Shown piece by piece: positions 1-9,093 of a DNA stretch of 64,000 bases. Every line of letters begins with the position of its first letter. Position 1 is the stretch's first letter. The notes under the pieces were generated by a model. The model worked only from the letters and a program-made list of their open reading frames with translations. It made no database searches and was not told the origin of the DNA. The DNA lies in NCBI RefSeq assembly GCF_003591005.1, contig NZ_QYYD01000003.1:186001-250000 (forward strand), in the 5' to 3' direction. Both the position numbers and the translations under genes were made by a program. This DNA is from Rhodopseudomonas palustris (GTDB lineage Bacteria > Pseudomonadota > Alphaproteobacteria > Rhizobiales > Xanthobacteraceae).

Positions 1-271
1 GGCGCTGCGAATCGGGCTGGTCAACCGGCTGTATCCGGCCGACCAGCTGCGCGAGCAGACCTATGCGTATGCGCGCGATCTCGCCGACAACGTCTCGCCG
101 GCCTCGATGCGAGTGATCAAGCGGCAGCTCTACGAAGTGCCGTTCCAGACGCTCGCCGAAGCCACCATCGAGGCCAACCGCGAAATGACCGTCTCGCTCG
201 GCAGCGAAGATTTCAAGGAAGGCGTCGCCAGCTTCGTCGAAAAGCGCCCACCGCAATTTAAGAGCGCGTGA
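1..271 (+). CDS. Enoyl-CoA hydratase/isomerase family protein, C-terminal part
   Basis: The gene enters from the left edge and only the last 89 codons are present (reading frame starts at base 2, TGA at 269-271). The residues show the C-terminal helical region of crotonases: a run like RIGLVNRLYP, then a long helix and a final SEDFKEGVASFVEKRPP stretch, which is the usual trimerisation tail. Crotonases hydrate or isomerise acyl-CoA thioesters in beta-oxidation or aromatic degradation; the catalytic part lies outside the window, so the exact substrate cannot be given. A palindromic repeat follows the stop. Confidence 0.85.
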   Translation, partial: ALRIGLVNRLYPADQLREQTYAYARDLADNVSPASMRVIKRQLYEVPFQTLAEATIEANREMTVSLGSEDFKEGVASFVEKRPPQFKSA

Positions 272-317
272 GGGGCCTGGAAGTCGGCGTCTGAGATCAG
301 CAACAGCCCTCACCACG

Positions 318-408
318 CGTCATGCCCGGGCTCGTCCCGGGCATCCACGCCTTCGACGGTCGACCTCAGCAAAGGCGTGGATGGCCGGGACAAGCCCGGC
401 CATGACGG
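318..408. repeat. Palindromic intergenic repeat, family A (copy 1)
   Basis: Two GC-rich hairpin arms (CGTCATGCCCGGGCTCGTCC and its diverged inverted partner ending GGCCATGACGG) flank a short spacer with an inner GGCGTGGAT/ATCCACGCC pair. The same element recurs at 19982, 23162, 34057, 44749 and 57899. It lies between convergent genes (the hydratase and the tRNA), where such elements often serve as bidirectional terminators or REP-like units; the function here is inferred. The rest of 272-576 shows no gene. Confidence 0.8.
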
Positions 409-576
409 ATGGGTGGTGCTCAAGTCTAACAGAGCTTGGAAAGGTCAGTGCTGGGATTGTTGCTGCGCGTGGCCGCCTCGGTCAGCGGCCCGTCTTCGCC
501 CTACGGGCTACGTCGCGGCAGCCTTCGCCACGATAGGCAGGCTTGCCGAGCCGAAGCTGGCAAAGCCAGCGAAGGC

Positions 577-652
<76 letters not shown>

Positions 653-694
653 TCCGCGGTCGATGCGCGGGGCACCGATCAGCGAGTGCCGCCA

Positions 695-722
695 TTTACA
701 GTGGCGGCGAACGCCAAGTCAA
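695..722 (-). promoter_or_regulatory. Candidate promoter of tRNA-Ala
   Basis: On the minus strand TTGACT (717-722) is followed after 16 bases by TGTAAA (695-700), a reasonable sigma70-type pair, about 43 bases ahead of the mature tRNA 5' end. The position fits a short tRNA leader. Assignment is by motif and spacing only. Confidence 0.5.
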
Positions 723-854
723 GGACGTGACTGCGGCTTCTGACACGTCATCGTCATCAGGCTTTATTGCCCTGAGTTCCCTTGTTTGGACCGGGCCGAA
801 CCGATATTTACGGCACAGCCTTTCCGCGTTCGAACCCGCGAGCTTTTCCCCGCC

Positions 855-1145
855 ATGCGCGCCATTCTCGACATCATTCTCATCATTCTCGATCTGTACA
901 TCTGGCTGCTGATCGCCTCGGCGATCCTGTCCTGGCTGATCGCCTTCAACGTCGTGAACACCCGCAACCAGTTCGTCTCGGCGGTGTCCGAATTCCTCTA
1001 TCGAATCACCGAGCCTTTGCTGGCGCCGATTCGCAATCTGCTGCCGTCGCTCGGCGGCCTCGACATCTCGCCGATCATCCTGATCCTGATCATCATGTTC
1101 CTGCAGCGGGTGATCACCTATTACATCTACCCTGCGGTGTTCTGA
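855..1145 (+). CDS. YggT family membrane protein
   Basis: A 96-residue protein, the usual YggT length. Two hydrophobic segments are evident: residues about 3-30 (ILDIILIILDLYIWLLIASA) and about 75-93 (PIILILIIMFLQRVITYYI), separated by a loop with the typical RNLLPSLGGLDISP pattern. The family is an inner-membrane protein linked to cell division or osmotic behaviour, often found beside DUF167 genes, as here (28 bp to the next gene). The start was placed at 855 rather than an upstream ATG at 786 because the extra 23 residues do not fit the family. Confidence 0.88.
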   Translation: MRAILDIILIILDLYIWLLIASAILSWLIAFNVVNTRNQFVSAVSEFLYRITEPLLAPIRNLLPSLGGLDISPIILILIIMFLQRVITYYIYPAVF

Positions 1146-1173
1146 GCCGCTGACCAGACTGTCAGGAGTTTCC

Positions 1174-1497
1174 ATGGCGGAGGCGTGGCGGTATTCTGCT
1201 CAGGGCGTCGCCGTGGCGGTGCGGGTTACACCGCGAGGCGGCCGGGACGACATCGACGGCGTGGAGACGCTGTCGGACGGCCGCAGCGTGGTGAAGGTGC
1301 GAGTCCGGGCGATCGCCGAGGGCGGCGAGGCCAACCGGGCGGTGATCGAACTGCTGGCGAAGTCGCTCGGGGTGCCGAAACGTGACGTTCGGCTGCTGTC
1401 AGGGACGACCTCGCGGCAGAAACAGATCGCGATCGACGGCGATCCGAAGAAGCTCGGCGAGGCGCTGCGCCAATTGATGGCAGCAAAGCCCGACTGA
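1174..1497 (+). CDS. DUF167 (YggU) family protein
   Basis: A 107-residue small soluble protein. It shows the DUF167 core: VAVRVTPRGGRDDIDG near the N terminus, KVRVRAIAEGGEANRAVIELLAKSLG in the middle, and VRLLSGTTSRQKQIAIDG near the end. The family has a known fold but no settled biochemical role. It lies 28 bp behind the YggT gene, a conserved pairing, and is closed by an intrinsic terminator. Confidence 0.9.
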   Translation: MAEAWRYSAQGVAVAVRVTPRGGRDDIDGVETLSDGRSVVKVRVRAIAEGGEANRAVIELLAKSLGVPKRDVRLLSGTTSRQKQIAIDGDPKKLGEALRQLMAAKPD

Positions 1498-1537
1498 GCC
1501 GATCGAACGGGAGGCCTTCGAGGGCACAAGGCATTCG

Positions 1538-1565
1538 CCTCTCCAGTCGGAGAGGTTTTTTGTTT
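1538..1565 (+). terminator. Rho-independent terminator after the DUF167 gene
   Basis: CCTCTCC (1538-1544), loop AGTC, GGAGAGG (1549-1555), then a run of six T and TGTTT. It separates the yggT-DUF167 transcript from folD, whose start is 20 bp further on, so folD probably has its own promoter overlapping this stretch or depends on readthrough. Confidence 0.85.
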
Positions 1566-1584
1566 CGACTCGGAAGGGGACGAC

Positions 1585-2472
1585 ATGACTGCCCGGATCA
1601 TCGACGGAAAAATCATCTCGGCCGAACTGCGTGCCCGCGTGGCCGCCGAGGTGGCGCGGATCAAGAGCGATCACGGCATCACGCCGGGCCTGGCGGTGGT
1701 GCTGGTGGGCAGCGACCCGGCCTCCGAGGTCTACGTTCGCAGCAAGCACAAGCAGACTCAGGAAGCCGGCATGGCGTCGTTCGAGCACCGGCTGCCGGCC
1801 GACGTGCCGCAGGCCGAGTTGCTGGCGCTGATCGGACAGCTCAACGCCGATCCGGCGGTGCACGGCATCCTGGTGCAATTGCCGCTGCCGAAGGGGCTTG
1901 ATTCGACCGCGGTGATCGACGCGATCGATCCGGCCAAGGACGTCGACGGCCTCAACCCGACCAATGCGGGCCGGCTCGCCTCCGGGCTGTTCGCGCTGAC
2001 GCCGTGCACGCCGCTCGGCTGCATCATCATGGCCAAGCAGGTGCATGCCTCGCTCGAAGGCATGAATGCCATCGTGATCGGCCGCTCCAATCTGGTCGGC
2101 AAGCCGCTGGTGCAGCTGCTGCTCAATGAGAACGCCACGGTGACGATCGCGCATTCGCGCTCGCGCGACCTGCCGGCGCTGTGCCGGCAGGCTGACCTGG
2201 TGTTCGCCGCGGTCGGCAAGGCCGAGATGGTCAAAGGCGACTGGATCAAGCCGGGCGCCACCGTGATCGACGTCGGCATCAACCGCACGCCGTCGCCGGA
2301 TGGCGGCAAGGACAAGCTGCTCGGCGACGTCGCCTTCGCCGAAGCCAAGGACGTCGCCGGCGCCATCACCCCGGTGCCGGGCGGTGTCGGCCTGATGACG
2401 GTGGCGTGCCTGCTGGTCAACACCGTCCGCGCCGCCAGCGCGATCCACGGTTTGCCGAAGCCGGCGGTGTAA
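1585..2472 (+). CDS. folD: Bifunctional methylenetetrahydrofolate dehydrogenase / methenyltetrahydrofolate cyclohydrolase
   Basis: A 295-residue FolD, normal for the family. It oxidises 5,10-methylene-THF with NADP+ and hydrolyses the methenyl product to 10-formyl-THF in the cytosol. Seen: catalytic YVRSKHK with Tyr50 and Lys54, the substrate motif QLPLPKGLD, the Rossmann motif GRSNLVGKP near residue 165, and the C-terminal [10 protein letters not shown] near 262-271. It provides one-carbon units used by purine enzymes such as PurH, encoded later in this window. An AAGGGGAC ribosome site lies just before ATG 1585. Confidence 0.97.
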   Translation: MTARIIDGKIISAELRARVAAEVARIKSDHGITPGLAVVLVGSDPASEVYVRSKHKQTQEAGMASFEHRLPADVPQAELLALIGQLNADPAVHGILVQLPLPKGLDSTAVIDAIDPAKDVDGLNPTNAGRLASGLFALTPCTPLGCIIMAKQVHASLEGMNAIVIGRSNLVGKPLVQLLLNENATVTIAHSRSRDLPALCRQADLVFAAVGKAEMVKGDWIKPGATVIDVGINRTPSPDGGKDKLLGDVAFAEAKDVAGAITPVPGGVGLMTVACLLVNTVRAASAIHGLPKPAV

Positions 2473-2481
2473 GCCAGAGCC

Positions 2482-2563
2482 CGTAGCGTGGGTTGAGCGT
2501 AGCGAAACCCACGAGGGACATGCACGGGTTTGATGGCTTTCGCTGCGCTCAACCCATCCTACG
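2482..2563. repeat. Palindromic intergenic repeat, family B (copy 1)
   Basis: CGTAGCGTGGGTTGAGCG-type left arm and a diverged inverted right arm (CTGCGCTCAACCCATCCTACG) around a 25-bp centre. Related copies are at 26102 and 42701. It follows folD directly and is abutted by a family C element at 2584. Confidence 0.75.
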
Positions 2564-2583
2564 AGCTGCGAACTGCGCCTGAC

Positions 2584-2660
2584 CGTCATTGCGAGCGAAG
2601 CGAAGCAATCCAGAAGCGCAGTGCACGGAGCTGGATTGCTTCGCTTCGCTCGCAATGACG
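2584..2660. repeat. Palindromic intergenic repeat, family C (copy 1)
   Basis: GTCATTGCGAGCGAAGCGAA on the left and its near-perfect inverse TTCGCTTCGCTCGCAATGAC on the right, with inner AGCAATCCAG/CTGGATTGCT arms. The whole unit could form a long hairpin between the convergent folD and peptidase genes. Copies occur at 6905 and 43610. Confidence 0.8.
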
Positions 2661-2681
2661 GAGGTAGCGTAACTGGGTGGA

Positions 2682-4166
2682 CTACCCCGCCGTCGCCTGC
2701 ATCAGGCGGACGTAGAACCGGATCATGTCCGCGTAGTTGCCGATGCTGAGGCGTTCGTTGGTGCCGTGGAAGCGCTTGAGGTCGTCGGAATTGGCGCGGA
2801 CCGGCGAGAAGCGGAAGATGTTGTCGGCGATGCCCGCATAGTGCCGCGAGTCGGTCGCGGCAATCATCAGGCCGGGCGCGACGATGACGTCGGGAAATAT
2901 CTCGCGGATGGTGCGGTTGAGCGTGGCGTAGGCCGGGCCGGCGGTGCCGGTCACCGGCGGCGGATCAAAATTGCCGTCGAACGGCGCGATCGAGATGCGG
3001 TCGTTGGCGATGCTGCTGCGGACGTGGTTGGCGATGCTGGTCTGGGTGTCGCCCGGCAGCAGCCGGAAATTCACGCTGGCCTCGGCGACGCCGGGCAGCA
3101 CGTTGTCCTTATCGCCGGCGTTGAACACGGTCAGCGCCGTCGAGGTCTGCACCATCGCCGCAGTGGCGCCGCTCTTGGCGAATTCGCGCAGCAGCAGCGG
3201 CCGGAACAGCCACAGGTTCGACAGCACGATGCGGTTGAAGCCGCGCATCTCCGGCGCCAGCGTGTCGAACATCTCGGCGACCGAGCCGCGGATCCGCATC
3301 GGCAGCCGGTTGTTCTCGAGCTGCGTCAGTCCGGCCGCGAGCATGCCGATTGCGGTGTCGCGCGGCGGCATCGACGAATGCCCCGGCGTGCCGCGCGCGG
3401 TCAGCACCAGAGTAGCGTAGCCCTTTTCGGCGACGCCGATCAGCGCCGCCGGCTTGTCGAGGCCCTTCATCACGCCTTCGGTAATCAGCAGGCCTTCGTC
3501 CAGCACGAAGTCGAGCCGCACGTTGCGGGAGGCGAGCAGATCGGCGATCTGCCTGGCGCCGCGCAGGCCGGAGACTTCCTCGTCATGACCGAAGGCGAAA
3601 TAGATGGTGCGCTTCGGCTTGAAGCCGTGCCGCGCCATCAGCTCGGCGGCTTCCAGAATGGCGAAAAGGTTACCCTTGTCGTCCCAGGAGCCGCGGCCCC
3701 AGACGTAGCCATCGGCGATCACGCCGTCGAACGGCTTGTGTTGCCAGTCCTGCTCGGTTCGTGGCGCGATCGGCACCACGTCCTGATGCGCCAGCAGCGC
3801 GATCGGCTTGGCGGTCGGGTCCGAGCCTTGCCATGTGTAGAGCAGGCTTTTGCCGCCCACGAGTTCGCGCTGGGCGGCGGCGTGCAGCGCCGGAAAGCTG
3901 GCGACGATATGCGCCTGCAGGCCGCGCAGCGCCTCGGCGTCCTGCTCGGGATTGAGGAAATTCGAGATGGTCGGAAACCGGATCGCCGCGGCGAGCCGCT
4001 GCGCGGCGCCCTGGTCGTCGATCTCGACCGGCGGCACCGGATCGACCGCGAGTTGCCGCGACGGCTGGCGGAAGGCGTTGTAGGCCAGCACCGCAGCGAG
4101 GCCGGCGACCGCGACAAGCGCGATCGCCACGATGTTGCGGATCCATTTCAGCAGCCGGCGCATCAC
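2682..4166 (-). CDS. M20 family metallopeptidase (PM20D1/carboxypeptidase S-like), membrane-anchored
   Basis: A 494-residue protein with an uncleaved-looking N-terminal membrane segment (residues about 10-32, NIVAIALVAVAGLAAVLAY). The catalytic body has the M20 signatures: LLAHQDVVP with the first zinc ligand, WGRGSWDDKGN with the bridging Asp, and GHDEEVSG with the general-base Glu pair. M20 enzymes hydrolyse or condense amide bonds of peptides and N-acyl amino acids. The length and the membrane anchor resemble the PM20D1/CPS branch. It sits 27 bp downstream of ppa on the same strand. The physiological substrate is unknown. Confidence 0.88.
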   Translation of the reverse strand: MMRRLLKWIRNIVAIALVAVAGLAAVLAYNAFRQPSRQLAVDPVPPVEIDDQGAAQRLAAAIRFPTISNFLNPEQDAEALRGLQAHIVASFPALHAAAQRELVGGKSLLYTWQGSDPTAKPIALLAHQDVVPIAPRTEQDWQHKPFDGVIADGYVWGRGSWDDKGNLFAILEAAELMARHGFKPKRTIYFAFGHDEEVSGLRGARQIADLLASRNVRLDFVLDEGLLITEGVMKGLDKPAALIGVAEKGYATLVLTARGTPGHSSMPPRDTAIGMLAAGLTQLENNRLPMRIRGSVAEMFDTLAPEMRGFNRIVLSNLWLFRPLLLREFAKSGATAAMVQTSTALTVFNAGDKDNVLPGVAEASVNFRLLPGDTQTSIANHVRSSIANDRISIAPFDGNFDPPPVTGTAGPAYATLNRTIREIFPDVIVAPGLMIAATDSRHYAGIADNIFRFSPVRANSDDLKRFHGTNERLSIGNYADMIRFYVRLMQATAG

Positions 4167-4193
4167 AGTCTCCCTGGTGGCCGCTGCAGGGCC

Positions 4194-4739
4194 TCAAGCC
4201 TTGGCGGCTTTGGCAGCCTTTTCGCGCTCGATGCCTTCGAGGATCAGCTTGTGGGCGTCCTCGGCGCCGCCCCAACGCAGCACCTTCACCCATTTGTTGG
4301 GCTCGAGGTCCTTGTAGTGCTCGAAGAAGTGCTGGATCTGGTGCAGCGTGATCTCGGGCAGGTCCGAATAGGTCTTGATGCGGTCGTAGCGCTGGGTCAG
4401 CTTCGACGACGGCACCGCGATGATCTTCTCGTCGTGGCCGGCCTCGTCGCTCATGAACAGCACGCCGACCGGGCGAACGCTCATCATCGCGCCCGGCACG
4501 ATGCCGCGGGTGTTGGCGACCAGCACGTCGCACGGATCGCCATCGTCCGACAGGGTGTGCGGGATGAAACCGTAGTTCCCCGGATAACGCATGGCGGTAT
4601 AAAGAAACCGGTCAACCACCAAGGTGCCGGCGTCCTTGTCCATCTCGTATTTGATCGGCTCGCCGCCGACCGGGACCTCGATGATCACGTTGACATCATG
4701 AGGCGGGTTGACGCCGACGGGAATTGCGTCGAGACGCAT
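4194..4739 (-). CDS. ppa: Inorganic pyrophosphatase, family I
   Basis: A 181-residue cytosolic enzyme that hydrolyses pyrophosphate to drive biosynthetic reactions. The family I signature DGDPCDV is at residues 66-72 with its magnesium-binding aspartates, a third Asp lies in [10 protein letters not shown] near 103, and YPGNYGFIP near 52-60 is typical. The Lys/Ala-rich tail ([11 protein letters not shown]) is common in alphaproteobacterial forms. Same strand as the M20 gene and the GNAT gene. Confidence 0.97.
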   Translation of the reverse strand: MRLDAIPVGVNPPHDVNVIIEVPVGGEPIKYEMDKDAGTLVVDRFLYTAMRYPGNYGFIPHTLSDDGDPCDVLVANTRGIVPGAMMSVRPVGVLFMSDEAGHDEKIIAVPSSKLTQRYDRIKTYSDLPEITLHQIQHFFEHYKDLEPNKWVKVLRWGGAEDAHKLILEGIEREKAAKAAKA

Positions 4740-4830
4740 CGAGGACTCCAGGGTGATTGATTACGGGAGCGGATCGAATAGCCCGAGCCCGCCGCCTTCG
4801 CCAGAGTAAAACAGCGGCGGCGCAGACGGA

Positions 4831-5340
4831 TCAGTTGCTCCAGGCGAAGGCAACCTTGTCGAGCGACTTTTGGCCGAAGCGTTCCGAGGACCGCGCCACC
4901 ATGCGGCCGCCGAGCGCGCGATAGAACTCTGTCGCGGCTTCGTTGTCCGATAACGCCCAGATCACCATGCTCTTGAGGCCGCTTTGTCCCAGGTCGCGGC
5001 GTGCTGCCGTGAACAGCCGCCGACCGAAGCCGAGGCCCTGGAATTCAGGCCGCAGATAGAGCTCGTAGATCTCGCCGTCGAAATGCAGGCTGCGGGCGCG
5101 GTTGCGGCCGTAGTTGGCGTAGCCGGCAACCTTGTCGCCGAAGCACAGCACGCTCACCCGGCTGCCCTTGCGGATCGCCGAGTCCCACCAGGTCGGGCCG
5201 CGGCGGTTGATCAGCTTTTCCAGCTCGGCGCCCGGGATGATGCCCTGATAGGCAGACCGCCAGGCTTCGTCATGGGTGGAGGCCACCGCGGGCGCATCCG
5301 CAGCCTTGGCCGGCCGAACCTCGATCAGCGTTGTGCTCAT
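4831..5340 (-). CDS. GNAT family N-acetyltransferase
   Basis: A 169-residue GNAT. The acetyl-CoA pyrophosphate loop is QGLGFGRRLF near residues 101-110, preceded by the beta-strand ELYLRPEF and followed by ALSDNEAATEFYRALGG, the usual C-terminal pattern. The start at 5340 (MSTTLIEVR) is preferred over 5382 because an N-terminal strand (IEVRPAKAADAPAV) begins there. Substrate cannot be told from sequence. Confidence 0.88.
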   Translation of the reverse strand: MSTTLIEVRPAKAADAPAVASTHDEAWRSAYQGIIPGAELEKLINRRGPTWWDSAIRKGSRVSVLCFGDKVAGYANYGRNRARSLHFDGEIYELYLRPEFQGLGFGRRLFTAARRDLGQSGLKSMVIWALSDNEAATEFYRALGGRMVARSSERFGQKSLDKVAFAWSN

Positions 5341-5517
5341 ATGCTGATCAAAGCAAGTCAGGGGCGCGGCTTCAAGGTCCAACCTTAATTATCGGTTAAT
5401 ATGTGGACTTTCTGCACCACCGCAGACGCTTCTGTGCCGGAATTGGACAGCAGCCGTGGTTGGGAGGTCGCGACTTATGCAGTGCAGCACCCCCAACTCA
5501 GCTCGCGGCTCTACCAA

Positions 5518-6762
5518 CTACCCAGGCTCTAGGACTTCCTGCGCCGCCCGCTCGCCCGAATCGCGCGCGCCGTGGGCGGTGGAGAAGAAATGCGGCGAGG
5601 TGGCTTCGCCGGCGAAGAACAGACGGCCGTCGACCGGCGCGGCCAGCACCGCGCGGGCGCCGGCGTGACCGGGCAGCGCGTGCGAGTAAGCACCGCGCGC
5701 GAACGGATCGTGCGCCCAGCGCGATTCTGCGAGCGGCGACAACTTGCGGCGGATGTCGTTGCCGAGCAGTCCGGCGATCTCGTCGATCGCCTGCGCTGCG
5801 AAGGCGCCGTCACCAGCGTCCTCCAGCTCGCGCGCGAAGCGGCCGCCGAAGAAGCCTTCGATGCAATCGTTGCCGAATGGGCGAAGGTGATAGGTGCCCA
5901 TCTCGGTCCGCATCGTCGCGGCACGCAGATTGCCATCGGCCGGAAAGTCTCCGGCATCTGACAGCTTCAGCATGACCTTGTCATCGACGCCGAGCGGCAG
6001 GTTGCGGGCGGCATCGAGCTTGACTGGCAGTTCAGGCATGAACCGGATCGCCTCGTCGGCGATCAGATTGGTCGGCACCGTGATGATGACTTTGCCGGCG
6101 GTGAGCGTGCCTTGCGAAGTTCGTAGTTTGATGCTCAGTCCGCTGTGATCGATCAGTTCGACCGCGCAATTCAGCACCACGGGGCAAGCGGCCCCATAGG
6201 CGGCGACCAGCGCGCCGTAGCCTTGGCGGACCCGCCAGTTGATCTCGGTGTCGCGGTAGGCTTCGACGTCGTGAATCGACACACGGTCGAGCTCGGCGCC
6301 GTTGATGTAGGTCGACACCGCATCGATCATCGGATTCCAGCGGTTGCCAGGCTCCAACAGCGTCGAGGCTGCGGCATCGGTCTTGCGCTTGGCCGCGCGC
6401 CACACCCGCTCGTAGTAAGCGTCCAGCGCCGCATTGAAGGCGGCGCGCTCGCGCGGCGGAAAGGCGTCGCGATAGCTCGGCTTGCTCCACGGCGGATCGG
6501 TCTTGTCGACGGCGATGCCGAGCTGCTTGGCGATGCCGACGAAGGAGTTCTCGTCGGCCGAATGCAGCCAGCCGCACCCGAGGTCGAACGCGATCTCGGG
6601 CGTGACCATCCTGGTATAGGCGCGACCGCCGATGCGGTCGCGCGCTTCCAGCACGATTACCGACAGGCCGGAATTCTCCAGCGCATGTGCGGCGCCGAGT
6701 CCGGCCGCGCCGGCGCCGATGATGGCGACATCGATGGAGGAGGGAAGGCTGTGCTCAGACAT
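5518..6762 (-). CDS. Flavin-dependent amine oxidase family protein (NAD(P)-binding, FAD)
   Basis: A 414-residue flavoprotein. The N terminus carries the dinucleotide motif IIGAGAAGLGAAHAL followed by LEARDRIGGRAYT, the GG doublet typical of monoamine-oxidase/polyamine-oxidase folds. The C terminus has LFFAGEATSPHFFSTAHGARDSGERAA, the conserved FAD-closing segment. Such enzymes oxidise primary or secondary amines to imines; the substrate is not evident. A family C repeat separates it from typA upstream. Confidence 0.88.
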   Translation of the reverse strand: MSEHSLPSSIDVAIIGAGAAGLGAAHALENSGLSVIVLEARDRIGGRAYTRMVTPEIAFDLGCGWLHSADENSFVGIAKQLGIAVDKTDPPWSKPSYRDAFPPRERAAFNAALDAYYERVWRAAKRKTDAAASTLLEPGNRWNPMIDAVSTYINGAELDRVSIHDVEAYRDTEINWRVRQGYGALVAAYGAACPVVLNCAVELIDHSGLSIKLRTSQGTLTAGKVIITVPTNLIADEAIRFMPELPVKLDAARNLPLGVDDKVMLKLSDAGDFPADGNLRAATMRTEMGTYHLRPFGNDCIEGFFGGRFARELEDAGDGAFAAQAIDEIAGLLGNDIRRKLSPLAESRWAHDPFARGAYSHALPGHAGARAVLAAPVDGRLFFAGEATSPHFFSTAHGARDSGERAAQEVLEPG

Positions 6763-6821
6763 AGGGCGATCTTATCATGTGCGTCACGGCACATCGATGT
6801 CGTGGCGCGCGCCTGAAACGA

Positions 6822-6848
6822 CAATGCCCGGCGCGCGGCCGGGCATTG
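6822..6848 (-). terminator. Candidate terminator hairpin downstream of typA
   Basis: CAATGCCCGG (6822-6831) and CCGGGCATTG (6839-6848) form a perfect ten-base-pair stem with a short GC loop. On the minus strand it lies between the typA stop and the amine-oxidase start. The T-tract after it is weak (TCGTTTC), so it may be a processing hairpin rather than a full intrinsic terminator. Confidence 0.5.
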
Positions 6849-6904
6849 AGTATTAAGGCGCCTCAAAGTTCCAGTGCTCGACAAAAGAAGCACTGACTCT
6901 CACG

Positions 6905-6987
6905 GTCATTGCGAGGAGCGAAGCGACGAAGCAATCCAGCGCCGATGCACTACGCTCCTGGATTGCTTCGCTTCGCTCGCAACGACG
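6905..6987. repeat. Palindromic intergenic repeat, family C (copy 2)
   Basis: GGTCATTGCGAGGAGCGAAG at the left and TTCGCTTCGCTCGCAACGAC at the right, with inner AGCAATCCAG and CTGGATTGCT arms as in the copy at 2584. It lies just after the typA stop. Confidence 0.8.
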
Positions 6988-7003
6988 AGGCGGCAGGTGG
7001 AGA

Positions 7004-8827
7004 TTAGGCCACCGCCTGCTTGCTCTTCTCGGCGCGCTTGCGTTCGTTGGCGTCGAGCAGGCGCTTGCGCAGCCGGATGGACTTCGGGGTGATCTCGACC
7101 AGCTCGTCGTCTTCGATATAGGCCAGCGCCTTTTCCAGCGTCATGCGGATCGGCGGGGTGAGCCGCACCGCCTCGTCCTTCGAGGTCGTGCGGATGTTGG
7201 TGAGCTGCTTGCCCTTGAGCACGTTGATCTCGAGATCGTTGTCGCGGGTGTGCTCGCCGACGATCATGCCCTTGTAGACCTTCCAGCCCGGCTCGATCAT
7301 CATCGGGCCGCGGTCTTCCAGCTTGAACATCGCATAGGCGACGGCCTCGCCCTGATCGTTGGAGATCAGGACGCCGTTACGGCGGCCCTGGATCTCGCCG
7401 CGATACGGCAGGTAGTTGTGGAACAGGCGGTTCATGATCGCGGTGCCCTTGGTGTCGGTCATCAGTTCGCCCTGGTAACCGATCAGGCCGCGGGTCGGCG
7501 CGTAGAACACCAGCCGCAGACGATTGCCGCCCGAGGGACGCATCTCGATCATCTCGGCCTTGCGCTCGCTCATCTTCTGCACGACGACGCCGGAGAACTC
7601 CTCGTCGACGTCGATCACGACTTCCTCGACCGGCTCCAGCAGCGTGCCGTCCTCGTCGCGGGTCAGCACCACGCGGGGACGCGACACGCTGAGCTCGAAG
7701 CCTTCGCGGCGCATGTTCTCGATCAGGATCGCGAGCTGCAATTCGCCGCGGCCCGACACTTCCATCGCGTCCTTGTCGGCGGATTCGACGACGCGCAGGG
7801 CGACGTTGCCTTCGGCCTCGCGCATCAGGCGGTCGCGGATCAGGCGGCTGGTGACCTTGTCGCCTTCGGTGCCGGCGAGCGGCGAATTGTTGACGATGAA
7901 CGACATCGACACGGTCGGCGGATCGATCGGCTGGGCCTGGATCGGGGTGTCGGCGGCAGGATCGCAGAAGGTATCGGCGACAGTGCCCTTGGTCAGGCCC
8001 GCGATCGCAACGATGTCGCCGGCTTCGGCGATATCGAGCGGCACGCGCTCGAGGCCGCGGAAGGCGAGGATCTTGGTGACGCGGCCGGTCTCGACCAGCT
8101 TGCCGTCGCGCGACAGCACCTTGACGCTCTGATTCGGCTTCAGCGTGCCCGACGCGATGCGGCCGGTGATGATGCGGCCGAGATAGGGATTGGCTTCCAG
8201 AATGGTGCCGAGCAGGCGGAACGGGCCCTCCTCGACCGACGGCGGCGGCACGTGCTTGAGCACCAATTCGAACAGCGGCTTCATGCCTTCGCTCGGATCG
8301 CCGTCGGGCTTGTCCGACATCCAGCCGTTCTTGCCCGAGCCGTACAGGATCGGAAAGTCGAGCTGATCGTCGGTGGCGTCGAGCGCCGCGAATAGGTCGA
8401 ATACTTCGTTGACGACTTCGGTGACGCGCGCGTCCGAGCGGTCGACCTTGTTGATGGCCACGATCGGCTTGAGGCCGAGCTTGAGCGCCTTGCCGACCAC
8501 GAATTTGGTCTGCGGCATCGGCCCTTCGGCGGCGTCGACCAGCACGATAACGCCGTCGACCATCGACAGAATGCGCTCGACCTCACCGCCGAAATCGGCG
8601 TGGCCGGGCGTGTCGACGATGTTGATATGCGTCTCGCCCCACACCACCGAGGTGCACTTGGCCAGAATGGTGATGCCGCGCTCGCGCTCGAGGTCGTTCG
8701 AGTCCATCGCCCGTTCGACCTGGCGCTGGTTGTCGCGATAGGTGCCGGACTGCTGCAGCAGCTTGTCGACGAGGGTGGTCTTACCGTGGTCGACGTGGGC
8801 GATAATAGCGATGTTACGGAGGTTCAT
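7004..8827 (-). CDS. typA: Ribosome-associated translational GTPase TypA/BipA
   Basis: A 607-residue translation-factor GTPase. G1 is IIAHVDHGKTTL near residue 9, G2 includes RGITI, G3 is DTPGHADFGGEV and G4 is NKVDRSDARV, followed by EF-G-like domains and the BipA-specific C-terminal part (RTTSKDEAVRLTPPIRM, then VEITPKSIRLRKR). BipA binds 70S ribosomes and assists large-subunit assembly and stress or cold adaptation. The start at 8827 gives MNLRNIAIIAHVD, the conserved family N terminus; an ORF extension upstream is discarded. Divergent from the TonB receptor locus. Confidence 0.97.
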   Translation of the reverse strand: MNLRNIAIIAHVDHGKTTLVDKLLQQSGTYRDNQRQVERAMDSNDLERERGITILAKCTSVVWGETHINIVDTPGHADFGGEVERILSMVDGVIVLVDAAEGPMPQTKFVVGKALKLGLKPIVAINKVDRSDARVTEVVNEVFDLFAALDATDDQLDFPILYGSGKNGWMSDKPDGDPSEGMKPLFELVLKHVPPPSVEEGPFRLLGTILEANPYLGRIITGRIASGTLKPNQSVKVLSRDGKLVETGRVTKILAFRGLERVPLDIAEAGDIVAIAGLTKGTVADTFCDPAADTPIQAQPIDPPTVSMSFIVNNSPLAGTEGDKVTSRLIRDRLMREAEGNVALRVVESADKDAMEVSGRGELQLAILIENMRREGFELSVSRPRVVLTRDEDGTLLEPVEEVVIDVDEEFSGVVVQKMSERKAEMIEMRPSGGNRLRLVFYAPTRGLIGYQGELMTDTKGTAIMNRLFHNYLPYRGEIQGRRNGVLISNDQGEAVAYAMFKLEDRGPMMIEPGWKVYKGMIVGEHTRDNDLEINVLKGKQLTNIRTTSKDEAVRLTPPIRMTLEKALAYIEDDELVEITPKSIRLRKRLLDANERKRAEKSKQAVA

Positions 8828-8949
8828 GTTGTCTCTGTCGGGTCCTGCGGCCGGTTGCCAATCGTCAGCGCGATTGCAGGCACACCAGCGGAGGCGCCGG
8901 AGGCGCGCCGCAGTCTGCCTATGTCTGAAACGCGTGGGGCAATTCCAAA

Positions 8950-8978
8950 AAACAGGCCCGGCCAATCAGGGGCCGGGC
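8950..8978 (-). terminator. Intrinsic terminator on the minus strand, upstream of typA
   Basis: GCCCGGCC (8956-8963) and GGCCGGGC (8971-8978) form a strong stem with loop AATCAGG. Read on the minus strand it is followed by TG and then six T. It cannot end a known gene: the nearest minus-strand gene upstream is far away and the divergent receptor is on the plus strand. See findings for a possible short transcript. Confidence 0.65.
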
Positions 8979-9093
8979 ACTTGCACGCGTTGCGACGCAA
9001 TATAAGCAAAAATCGCAAAATAACAATGACGATCGGCACTTTTATGATTTCTCGTGCGCCGTCCAAGGCTTGCGGCACCGAGCGAGAGGACGC